This document shows, one piece after another, positions 8,180-16,112 of a stretch of 32,272 nt of DNA (within the stretch, counting starts at the first letter, position 1; each line of letters begins with the position of its first letter). A program made the translations under genes and the position numbers. Source of the stretch: an uncultured Clostridia bacterium (GTDB lineage: Bacteria; Bacillota; Clostridia; TANB77; CAG-508); the NCBI GenBank assembly GCA_947626205.1, contig CANQRO010000004.1:1-32272 (forward strand). The letters run 5' to 3'. The notes below the pieces were generated by a model. The model did not search any database. It had not been told where the DNA came from and saw only the letters and a program-made list of their open reading frames with translations.

Positions 8180-10615
8180 TTATTCTTCGTCTTCTTTTTC
8201 TATTGTTTCTATACTAACTACTTTTCCTCCATCGTTTGTTCTCATTAATGTAACACCTTGTGTAGATCTTCCTAAAACACTAACTTCTTTTACAGCAAGT
8301 CTTATAATTGTTCCTGTATCTGTAATTAGCATAATATCTTCGTCTTCTGTCGCAATTTTTATTCCGACAATTTTTCCTGTTTTAGGTGTTATTTTATATG
8401 TTATAACTCCCTTTCCACCTCTTGTTTGAACTCTATATTCATCTAATTCTGTTCTTTTTCCAAAACCGTTTTCAGTAATTGCAAGAAGTGTTGCTTTTGA
8501 ACCTGCTATAATTGATTCCATACCTATTACATAATCTTCTTTATCAAGTTTTATTCCTATAACACCTTGTGATACTCTTCCCATAGGTCTAACATCTTTT
8601 TCATCGAATGTAATACACATACCTTCTCTTGTTACTAAAACTACATTATCTTCTCCGTCTGTTAATTTTACAGAAATTAGTTCATCATTATCTTTTAATG
8701 CAATTCCTTGTAATCCTGTTTTTCTTGTAGAATCATATTCTCTAAGAGGGGTCTTTTTAATTATTCCATTTTTTGTTGCCATAAGTAGATATTTTCCTTC
8801 TGCAAAATTTTGAATTGGAATAACTGCCGATATTTTTTCTCCACCTGATAAGCTAAGTAAATTAACTATTGCAGTACCTTTTGCTGTTCTTCCTGCTTCT
8901 GGCACTTCATATCCTCTTAATTTGTATACTTTTCCTAAATTACTAAAGAATAAAATTGTATCATGTGTGGAAGCTGTAAAGATTTGTTTTACAAAGTCTT
9001 CTTCTCTAGTTGCAATTCCTGTAATTCCTTTTCCGCCTCTTCTTTGACTCTTATATGTATCTACTGGCATTCTTTTAATATAACCGAAATGTGTTAATGC
9101 AATAACAGTTTGTTCTTCTTTTATTAAATCTTCAACTTCGAATTCCCCTTCTGCTGCAGCAATTTTAGTTTTTCTTTCATCACCAAATTTTTCTTTTATT
9201 TCTAACAATTCTTCTTTTATTATATCAAAAACTAACTTTTCACTACCTAGAATTTCTTTTAAGTGAGCTATTAATTTCATTAATTCTTCATATTCTTCTT
9301 CAATTTTTTCTCTTTGCAAACCAGATAATGTTTTAAGTCTCATATCTAATATAGCTTGGGCTTGTATATCTGTAAGATTAAATCTTGCCATTAATTTTTC
9401 TTTTGCATCATCATATGATGAACGAATAATATTAATTACTTCATCAATATTATCTATTGCGATTTTCAATCCTTCTAATATATGTGCTCTCGCTTCTGCT
9501 TTTTCTAGGTCAAATTGTGTTCTTCTTACAACTACTTCTTTTCTATGATCTAAATAGTATTCTATACATTGTTTTAATGTTAATATTTTTGGTTCTCCAT
9601 TTACTAATGCTAGCATAATTGCACCAAAAGTATCTTGCATTTGTGTATTTTTGTATAATTGATTTAGTACAACTTGTGCATTTGCATCTCTTTTTAACTC
9701 AATTACTATTCTAACTTTATCGTTTCTGTCTGATTCATCTCTTATATCAGATATTCCCTCTATTCTTTTATCTTTTACTAATTGAGAAATATATTCTATT
9801 AATTTTGCTTTATTTACTTGATATGGTAAAGATGATACTATAATTCTTTGTCTATTTCCACTCATTTCTTCTATTTCTGCTTCTGCACGAACAATAATTT
9901 TTCCTCTTCCTGTTGTATATGCTTCTTTTATTCCTTCTCTTCCTAATATGATTCCACCTGTAGGAAAATCTGGACCTTTTATAACTGTCATTAAATCTTC
10001 ATTTGTTACATTGTCTTCTTCTATAACTTTAATTATTCCATCTATAACTTCTGTTAAATTATGTGGTGGTATATTAGTTGCCATTCCTACTGCAATTCCA
10101 TTTGAACCATTAACTAATAATTCAGGAATTCTTGCAGGTAATACTGTTGGTTCTTGTAAACGATCATCATAGTTTGGCATAAAGTTAACTGTATTTTTTT
10201 CAATATCAGCTAACATATAGTTAGAAATTTTAGCCATTCTAGCTTCTGTATACCTCATTGCTGCAGCACCATCGCCATCAATAGAACCAAAATTTCCATG
10301 TCCATCAATTAACATATAACGAAGTGAAAAATCTTGTGCCATTCTTACCATAGCATCATATACTGAAGAATCTCCATGTGGATGATATCTTCCTAAAACT
10401 GAACCAACTGTATTGGCACATTTTCTGTATGGTTTATCTGATGTAATTCCATCTTCATGCATAGCGTATAAAATTCTTCTATGTACGGGTTTTAAACCAT
10501 CTCTTACATCTGGTAAAGCACGCTGCACAATAACACTCATCGCATAATCAATATACGATGTTTTCATTTCATTTTCAATGTCTCTTTCAATAATTGTCTC
10601 TCCTGGTCTATCCAT
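8180..10615 (-). CDS. gyrA: DNA gyrase subunit A
   Basis: An 811-residue full-length GyrA, the breakage-reunion subunit of gyrase. The catalytic tyrosine is Tyr122 in AAAMRYTEAR. The quinolone-determining region reads HPHGDSSVYDAM, keeping Ser83 and Asp87 (E. coli numbering coincides). The GyrA box QRRGGKG starts at about residue 524 and opens the DNA-wrapping beta-propeller domain, which ends in an acidic tail. It negatively supercoils DNA with GyrB. AGAGG precedes ATG 10615. In many Bacillota gyrA directly follows gyrB; here a secretion-like operon of about 5 kb separates them, and gyrA has its own promoter. Confidence 0.98.
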   Translation of the reverse strand: MDRPGETIIERDIENEMKTSYIDYAMSVIVQRALPDVRDGLKPVHRRILYAMHEDGITSDKPYRKCANTVGSVLGRYHPHGDSSVYDAMVRMAQDFSLRYMLIDGHGNFGSIDGDGAAAMRYTEARMAKISNYMLADIEKNTVNFMPNYDDRLQEPTVLPARIPELLVNGSNGIAVGMATNIPPHNLTEVIDGIIKVIEEDNVTNEDLMTVIKGPDFPTGGIILGREGIKEAYTTGRGKIIVRAEAEIEEMSGNRQRIIVSSLPYQVNKAKLIEYISQLVKDKRIEGISDIRDESDRNDKVRIVIELKRDANAQVVLNQLYKNTQMQDTFGAIMLALVNGEPKILTLKQCIEYYLDHRKEVVVRRTQFDLEKAEARAHILEGLKIAIDNIDEVINIIRSSYDDAKEKLMARFNLTDIQAQAILDMRLKTLSGLQREKIEEEYEELMKLIAHLKEILGSEKLVFDIIKEELLEIKEKFGDERKTKIAAAEGEFEVEDLIKEEQTVIALTHFGYIKRMPVDTYKSQRRGGKGITGIATREEDFVKQIFTASTHDTILFFSNLGKVYKLRGYEVPEAGRTAKGTAIVNLLSLSGGEKISAVIPIQNFAEGKYLLMATKNGIIKKTPLREYDSTRKTGLQGIALKDNDELISVKLTDGEDNVVLVTREGMCITFDEKDVRPMGRVSQGVIGIKLDKEDYVIGMESIIAGSKATLLAITENGFGKRTELDEYRVQTRGGKGVITYKITPKTGKIVGIKIATEDEDIMLITDTGTIIRLAVKEVSVLGRSTQGVTLMRTNDGGKVVSIETIEKEDEE

Positions 10616-10673
10616 TTTTTAACCTCTTTTTCTCTTATTTTTTTGTAAAAAGTCTTACTTAATGTCTAGAGTA

Positions 10674-10702
10674 ATTATACTTTAAAGCTAATTAAATTGC
10701 AA
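10674..10702 (-). promoter_or_regulatory. gyrA promoter
   Basis: On the minus strand TTGCAA (10697-10702), 17 bases, TATAAT (10674-10679). It leaves a leader of about 50 bases before gyrA and lies just downstream of the terminator of the preceding operon. Confidence 0.7.
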
Positions 10703-10725
10703 GAAAATTTGATAAAAAAAGATAT

Positions 10726-10745
10726 AAAAAATAGGATTTCCCTAT
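10726..10745 (-). terminator. Terminator of the minus-strand secretion-like operon
   Basis: On the minus strand ATAGG, loop GAAAT, CCTAT, then a run of T residues. The stem is short but well placed, 14 bases after the stop of the last gene and before the gyrA promoter. Confidence 0.65.
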
Positions 10746-10758
10746 ATCATTTTTAATT

Positions 10759-11514
10759 TTATGCTAACTTTTTTGCAAGCTCCATTTCTTCATATGATAT
10801 ATTAAAATTTTTACCTTTATTTTTTATTAATAAGTGCATATTTTCTAATTCTCTTGCTTTTTTTAAGGTATTTTCTAAAGGTATTAATTCTTCTAAATTA
10901 TTTTTTAAGTTTTTATAAACTTGTTCCATTTTATCAAAGTTTTTTTCTTGTAAAGCTACATTCCATTTACTTATATATTTATCTATATTTTCTATTGCTT
11001 TCAACTGATTAGTCATTGTTTTTTCTAAGTTTGTTTGAACGTTATCTAATAATACATTTTTACTGCTTTTTATTACTGACCCTATATTCTTAGGAATAAG
11101 ATTTTTCTTCATAGTATAATTTAATACACTATCTATAGTTTCCGAAATAGTGTCAATAATCCCTCCTTTTTGAACTACCGTTTCAATCTGAGATATATTA
11201 TCAAATTTACCTGTTACAATTCCCAATGTACTCTTTCCAAATTCTACTGCTGAATCAATTGATTTTTTTATTCCTTCTTTTAATCCGTTTTTTAACAGAG
11301 TATCTTTTATTTCTATAACTTGGTTTTCTATAATATCTGGTAATATCCATCTTAATCCAATATCTAGTGCTGTATTTATTGTTTTTCCTAACGTTGTTTC
11401 TAAAAAATTTTGTTGTTTTTCTGGTGTTACAATAATATTGCTAATTTCGTTTATTTCATTATTTGAAATTGGATTTTCTTCTATTTTGTTATTATTTTCA
11501 ATTTCTAATTCCAT
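10759..11514 (-). CDS. Unknown helical protein at the end of the VirB4-like operon
   Basis: I do not recognise this 251-residue protein. It has no signal peptide and no clear membrane segment. The N-terminal 30 residues are acidic and asparagine-rich. The middle has amphipathic helices with recurring glycine-containing turns (TALDIGLRWILPDII, KSTLGIVTGKFDNI, QKGGIIDTISETIDSVL). The last 90 residues are predicted coiled-coil-like, charged helices. AAAGGAG lies 9 bases upstream of ATG. It directly follows the CpaE/MinD-like gene, so a role as an accessory, effector or cytoplasmic partner of the secretion machine is a reasonable guess from context only. Codon use is as AT-rich as its neighbours. 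Confidence 0.8.
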   Translation of the reverse strand: MELEIENNNKIEENPISNNEINEISNIIVTPEKQQNFLETTLGKTINTALDIGLRWILPDIIENQVIEIKDTLLKNGLKEGIKKSIDSAVEFGKSTLGIVTGKFDNISQIETVVQKGGIIDTISETIDSVLNYTMKKNLIPKNIGSVIKSSKNVLLDNVQTNLEKTMTNQLKAIENIDKYISKWNVALQEKNFDKMEQVYKNLKNNLEELIPLENTLKKARELENMHLLIKNKGKNFNISYEEMELAKKLA

Positions 11515-11565
11515 AATAATTTGCTCCTTTTATTTTTTATATTTTTGTTTTATAATTATTATTTT

Positions 11566-12912
11566 TTAATTTATTTTTTTTAAATAAAAATTTTTTATAG
11601 TATTATTCAATATTATTTCTTTAGATATTTTATTATATTGCATTTTTAATTTTTTACTTAGTAAATTATATTTCATTTTGTGATCCATTAATATGTGATA
11701 TTTTTTATTATAATTTATTTTTCCTAAAATATAATATTCTTTTAAAGCATTCCTTAAAATATTAAACGAAATTGTATTTTCAATTACTTTATTAAATACA
11801 ATATTTATTTTTTCTTTTTCTAACTTTTTTTGTCTTATTAATTCTTTTAATAACATGATAGATTTTTTCATTGGTAATAAAATTGGTTCTATTAAAAAAA
11901 TAACTTTATTAGTTTCCTTAAAAATTACATTTAAATCAACTATTGTAAAATCTTCTATGTCTATTAATATTAGTTCATATTTATTTTTTAATTCTTTTAT
12001 TATTTTTAAACTTTGTATTATATTATCTTGTGAAAATATTTTTGAATCTGTAATTATATCAATATTTTTATTTATTGAATATGTTATATTATTTATTCCA
12101 TTATTTAATATTTCATCATTATTATTTATTATTTTTTCATTCGCCATGTCTATTGAAATATCATTATAAGTATTATTTATTACTTTTTTATTAACAATAT
12201 TTAACAAATATTTTATATCACTCATTTTAGAGTTTATTTCTACAATCAATATTTTTTTATTTTTAAATGAATTGGCTAAATTTATTGTAAAAGTAGATTT
12301 TCCTACGCCTCCTATACCCATTATACTTATTATTAAAGCTTCAATATTTTTCTTTTTATTATTTATTCTATTTTTTATTTTTTCAATTATATTGTTTTTA
12401 TTTAATTCCGCTTCAATTTCATTTTCTACTTTTTCAATTTCATCAAATGTTAAATTTGATTCTTCAATATCAGGTAAATTTTCTTTTTGATTTACTTCAT
12501 TGTATTTTATAATTTTTTTTATTTCTGTTAATTCCTTTTTCATTTTTTCTTTTTCATAATTTTCGTCTATTAATTTAATAATGTCTTCAACCGTTATTTC
12601 ATTATTATAGAATATTTTTATTTTGCCTTTTGATAATAAATAATTTTCTAACTCTTCATTTTTATTTTCTAAAATAATTATCATATTTATATTTGAATTT
12701 TTTTCTTTTATTTTATTTATTAATTCCTTTAAAGAGATTTCTCCTGGAAGTAATTCACTAATAATTATATAATCTATATTATTATTTATTTCTAGTACCT
12801 CTAGAATTCCTTCCTTATACAATATATCGTTCATAATTACATCAATATTTAAATATTTAGATAGTTTATCATTTACACTTTCGTTTTGTAATGCAGTTAT
12901 AACCTTTTTCAT
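11566..12912 (-). CDS. CpaE/MinD-like ATPase with degenerate receiver domain
   Basis: A 448-residue two-part protein. Residues 1 to about 115 have alternating strands and helices like a response-regulator receiver (MKKVITALQ, IDYIIISELLPGE, INMIIIL), but the phospho-acceptor aspartate position appears lost, as in CpaE. A charged helical linker follows. From about 190 comes a SIMIBI-type NTPase with Walker A GGVGKST at 201-207 and a later LILIDIEDF strand, then an IFLIEPIL segment. CpaE-like proteins position pilus or secretion assemblies. It lies downstream of the VirB4-like gene in the same operon. Its ribosome site (AAAGGAG, 12955-12961) is 42 bases from ATG, with a perfect 12-bp hairpin in between. 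Confidence 0.75.
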   Translation of the reverse strand: MKKVITALQNESVNDKLSKYLNIDVIMNDILYKEGILEVLEINNNIDYIIISELLPGEISLKELINKIKEKNSNINMIIILENKNEELENYLLSKGKIKIFYNNEITVEDIIKLIDENYEKEKMKKELTEIKKIIKYNEVNQKENLPDIEESNLTFDEIEKVENEIEAELNKNNIIEKIKNRINNKKKNIEALIISIMGIGGVGKSTFTINLANSFKNKKILIVEINSKMSDIKYLLNIVNKKVINNTYNDISIDMANEKIINNNDEILNNGINNITYSINKNIDIITDSKIFSQDNIIQSLKIIKELKNKYELILIDIEDFTIVDLNVIFKETNKVIFLIEPILLPMKKSIMLLKELIRQKKLEKEKINIVFNKVIENTISFNILRNALKEYYILGKINYNKKYHILMDHKMKYNLLSKKLKMQYNKISKEIILNNTIKNFYLKKIN

Positions 12913-12920
12913 TTTTTTAT

Positions 12921-12961
12921 ATAATTAAAATATATAAAATATTTTAATTATGTTCTCCTTT
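12921..12961 (-). promoter_or_regulatory. Ribosome site - hairpin - start arrangement before the cpaE-like gene
   Basis: On the minus strand AAAGGAG (12955-12961) is followed after 3 bases by an inverted repeat with arms at 12940-12951 and 12921-12932 (12 of 12 match, 7-base loop), then 8 bases to ATG 12912. With the hairpin folded the spacing is about 11; unfolded it is 42. Confidence 0.75.
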
Positions 12962-12998
12962 CTTTTAAAAATTTTTTATTGCTTTTTATTTATTAAAT

Positions 12999-14783
12999 TT
13001 ATAGTACTTCATCGATTATTTTCTTTTCAAATTCGTTTGCTTCAATTTTTACTAAAATATGATCTTCTCCTGCAAACATTAAACATTCTCCTCTATTTAA
13101 TGCTTTTATTTCTACTTTTTCTTTTTCTGATAAATTCGAATATTCTCCTAATATTTTTATATTTTCTTCTTCTAATGAAAAAAATGTTTTTATGCTTGAA
13201 TTATTTAAAATACTTTTTCCATAAATTCCATTTTCTAAGCTAAATAAATCTGAAATATCTTGAGTTATCGCTACTGCACTTCCTCCATATTTTCTTATTG
13301 TTTTAAATATTTTATAAATAAAACTAGCTACATTTTGATTAGATGTTACACCTATTAGTCTCCAAATTTCATCTAAATAAATGGCTTTTTTTATATTCCT
13401 ATTTATTTTTATTTTATCCCAAAATAGTTCTGTAAAAATATACATTCCATATTTTAAATTTTCCTCACCTAATTCATAAATATCTGCTACTATTAAATTA
13501 TTTTCTAATTTTACATTTGTATAGTTATTAAGAAATTTTAACGAACCTTTTACAAATGGTATTAATTTCGTTTGAAATATTTTTGTTTTGGGATCTTCTC
13601 CCAATAAATTATAAAAATCTTGTAATATTGGCATATCACTACTTTTTTTAAAATTTTTTGTAATTATTATTTTATTTTTTTCTATTTTAAATAAACTTTC
13701 ATCATTAAATGTAATTTGCTTACGTTTATAACATTCTATTATTTTTTCTTCTATAATCGCCTTTTCTTCTTCATCCATTTCTCCAAAAATTAAATTAAAA
13801 AATCCCATTAGTTTTTGTATTTTTGATGCAAGATATCCTTTATTTTCTTCTTCTACTGTTTCTTTTCGTATATCGAAAATATTAATATATGTATCTGACG
13901 TTGGTCCGATTTTTATATATGTTCCACCTAAATTTTTGCAGATGTTAATATATTCTCTTTCTGGATCTATTATATATTGTTCTATTTTTAATAAACAATT
14001 TCTTAGAATTAATAATTTTGTATAAAATGATTTTCCTGCTCCACTTGTTCCAAAAATACTAATATTAGAATTGTTATATATATTATTTCCTATATAAATT
14101 CCTTTTTCATCAAATATTGAAGATGATATAAATGGATATGTTGAAACTAATCCGTCAGTTAATATGTTTCTTCTTGTAACTTGCTTCACGTCTTCATTAT
14201 TTTGCATTAATGGTAATGATGATAAAAATGCTTGCTCCTGTCTAAAATATGCTTTTCTTGGTTGCATTCCTTTAGATTGCAAAATTCCATCTACTTTTTC
14301 TATTAAGTATTCTAGTTCTTTTACATCATTTGAAAATAAAGTAATGTATAAATATAAAAAATAAAATTCTTCATTATTTACTTGTATTTGTTTCCTTATA
14401 TATTTTGCATCATTATATGTGTAAGAAATTAAATCTATATCTTGAGAACTTTCATTTTTTTCTTTTAAATTTGCTCCACTATTTCCTATGTGATATGTTA
14501 ATTCTCTTATTATTTTATATGAATCTTTTTTTTCATAATACATAGAAATATTCATATCTAAATTACTATCTATTAATGTTCTTAGTAATAAATCTTGTTG
14601 TTCTCTATAATAATTTACTATTAAAAGACTAGAATAATATATTCCATCTATTTCTATATATTTCGGATTATTTAAATTTATAAAACTCGGCGATAATTTG
14701 TCTAGTAAATTTATAGATCCATTTATTATATTATTATTTTCTATTATTTCTTGATTGATTTTTTCTTTTTTGAATATTTTCAT
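12999..14783 (-). CDS. VirB4-family type IV secretion ATPase
   Basis: A 594-residue VirB4/TraC-like ATPase energising a type IV secretion channel. Residues 1 to about 220 form the N-terminal domain (including YREQQDLLLRTLIDS and the GILQSKGMQPRKAYFRQEQAF segment typical of the family). Walker A is GTSGAGKS at 245-252. IDPEREY follows. Walker B is IYLDEIW with Asp471-Glu472, then the AITQDISDL sensor motif. The usual 15-20-residue loop just before Walker A seems absent: YNNSN runs straight into ISIFG. It is second in a minus-strand operon. AAGGAG lies 32 bases from ATG across a hairpin. Compared with conjugative relatives it is shorter, partly because the first domain may be encoded separately upstream. 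Confidence 0.85.
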   Translation of the reverse strand: MKIFKKEKINQEIIENNNIINGSINLLDKLSPSFINLNNPKYIEIDGIYYSSLLIVNYYREQQDLLLRTLIDSNLDMNISMYYEKKDSYKIIRELTYHIGNSGANLKEKNESSQDIDLISYTYNDAKYIRKQIQVNNEEFYFLYLYITLFSNDVKELEYLIEKVDGILQSKGMQPRKAYFRQEQAFLSSLPLMQNNEDVKQVTRRNILTDGLVSTYPFISSSIFDEKGIYIGNNIYNNSNISIFGTSGAGKSFYTKLLILRNCLLKIEQYIIDPEREYINICKNLGGTYIKIGPTSDTYINIFDIRKETVEEENKGYLASKIQKLMGFFNLIFGEMDEEEKAIIEEKIIECYKRKQITFNDESLFKIEKNKIIITKNFKKSSDMPILQDFYNLLGEDPKTKIFQTKLIPFVKGSLKFLNNYTNVKLENNLIVADIYELGEENLKYGMYIFTELFWDKIKINRNIKKAIYLDEIWRLIGVTSNQNVASFIYKIFKTIRKYGGSAVAITQDISDLFSLENGIYGKSILNNSSIKTFFSLEEENIKILGEYSNLSEKEKVEIKALNRGECLMFAGEDHILVKIEANEFEKKIIDEVL

Positions 14784-14792
14784 TTATTATTT

Positions 14793-14821
14793 ATAATCTC
14801 GTTATAAGATTATTTCTCCTT
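14793..14821 (-). promoter_or_regulatory. Ribosome site - hairpin - start arrangement before the virB4-like gene
   Basis: On the minus strand AAGGAG (14816-14821), two bases, then inverted arms AGATTAT/ATAATCT at 14807-14813 and 14793-14799 (7 of 7, 7-base loop), then 9 bases to ATG 14783. Folded spacing is about 11 instead of 32. No nearer ribosome site is visible. Confidence 0.7.
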
Positions 14822-14915
14822 ACATAATTAATTTAGGTTTTTTATCGCTATTACCTATAAACGTTAAAAATTATTTAATATTTTAAATTCAATAATTAAT
14901 AAATTGGATACGCAT

Positions 14916-15485
14916 TTATTTAATTTCTATTTGTTTTCTTAAAAACATTTTTATAATATTTATTAATTCTGATTTTTCTTCGATTTGATTTACTATATTT
15001 CCACATCTTGCTAAACACTCTTTTATTTTAAAAAAATTATCATTTAGTTCTTGTATTATCATTTCTTCATATTCGTTTTTATTTTTTAATTCATTTGATT
15101 TTTTTAAAATGATATAAAAATTTTTTGATGATGATTTTTTATCTTGATTATTTTTTTGAATAAAATTTATATAATTTTCGGATAATAATATTAGATTTTT
15201 ATTTTTTTCTGATTTTAATTTTTCTTGAATATAGTTAATATGATTTGATAAATCTTTTTTGTCACTTTGTATTAATATTTGAATATCAAAGTTGCAAGTT
15301 TTTAAAAATAATTTATAAGAATTTAAAATTGATTGTTTTTCTAAATCTGATTTTAAATTATAATTAATAGGATTAATTTTTATTATTTTTATATATGTAC
15401 CATCTTTTAATTTTACTATTCCTTTTTCATAAATTTTTTCTAATGGTAACCATTCTTGTAAAGATATATTTTTTTGTTTTTTCAT
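14916..15485 (-). CDS. Small protein resembling a VirB4/TraC N-terminal domain
   Basis: A 189-residue soluble protein, first gene of the minus-strand secretion-like operon. It begins with a basic segment and LQEWLPLEKIYEKGIVKLKDGTYIKIIKI, a beta-rich opening like the N-terminal domain of VirB4/TraC/TrsE ATPases (a strand that states the protein's own substrate-facing face), followed by a helix and a CNFDIQILIQSDK strand. The rest is charged helices, with CLARCGN near residue 160. It has no ATPase motifs. GAGG lies 10 bases before ATG 15485. It may be a detached N-terminal domain acting with the VirB4-like protein encoded next. I base this on pattern and position; an alternative is an unrelated accessory subunit. 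Confidence 0.6.
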   Translation of the reverse strand: MKKQKNISLQEWLPLEKIYEKGIVKLKDGTYIKIIKINPINYNLKSDLEKQSILNSYKLFLKTCNFDIQILIQSDKKDLSNHINYIQEKLKSEKNKNLILLSENYINFIQKNNQDKKSSSKNFYIILKKSNELKNKNEYEEMIIQELNDNFFKIKECLARCGNIVNQIEEKSELINIIKMFLRKQIEIK

Positions 15486-15556
15486 TTAAACGCCTCTTTT
15501 AGAAAATAAGTTTTTTGAATTTTTTTGATATAAATTTATTTGAAATAATTTATTTT

Positions 15557-15585
15557 ATAATAAAACCTTTTTTTATATTTGTCAA
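15557..15585 (-). promoter_or_regulatory. Promoter of the minus-strand secretion-like operon
   Basis: On the minus strand TTGACA (15580-15585), 17 bases, TATTAT (15557-15562). It lies about 70 bases before the first gene's ATG at 15485. Confidence 0.75.
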
Positions 15586-15599
15586 CAAAAAGTTTTAGA

Positions 15600-16069
15600 C
15601 AACTTTCGACATTTTTATTTTTTGTATATTTATTTTTTATTTGGTCATAATAATGTTATAAGGTTAATATTAGTTGAATCAAGAGTAATTAAGGGTTATT
15701 TAATAGCTTTTAATTATTTGGACAAAGATGTAATGTTGCTCTTTTTTGGGTTATATTATGTCGGCGATAAGAATTTATTTTTTGTATGCAAGCTGTATTT
15801 ATCATTATTTTAATTATTATTTTTTAATTATTATTTTGATTTTCTATATGGTTAAATTATAAATAATGAATTTGAGTTAAGATAGTATTTATATTTCTTA
15901 TTGGTTGTTATTAGTCCTTTTCAGGATGAATATGGTTAATAAAAGTGTATTTGTTGTCGAGCAACTGATTTATTAGTGTGGTGGATTGCTTATTTGTATA
16001 GTAATATGCATTAGGTGAGTAATTATATTAATAGGTTTTAGCTGAAAATTAATATTAGCTTTATCGATT
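15600..16069. other. Gene-poor stretch between the secretion-like operon and gyrB
   Basis: About 470 bases with no ORF supported by a ribosome site. A 63-codon frame at 15622-15813 starts at TTG without one and I do not believe it. The plus strand is visibly richer in G than C, opposite to the flanking minus-strand genes, and a plus-strand-oriented hairpin with T-rich tail closes the region. It could hold an untranslated plus-strand RNA or a decayed gene. I could not match a known RNA. Confidence 0.4.
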
Positions 16070-16110
16070 AATAGCGTAATACATTTCGTATTACGCTATT
16101 AAATATTTTT
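16070..16110 (+). terminator. Strong hairpin after gyrB
   Basis: AATAGCGTAATAC (16070-16082), five-base loop, GTATTACGCTATT (16088-16100): a perfect 13-bp stem. The T-rich tail (16104-16110) is on the plus side, so it best terminates a plus-strand transcript. It lies just past the gyrB stop and could also protect that message. Confidence 0.7.
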
Positions 16111-16112
16111 TA

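Noticed and set aside
9948..10172. Plus-strand reading frame inside gyrA
   Set aside because: Antisense shadow of a highly conserved gene, with no ribosome site or known family.
15622..15813. 63-codon plus-strand reading frame
   Set aside because: TTG start, no ribosome site, no family resemblance and biased hydrophobic composition expected of T-rich DNA.
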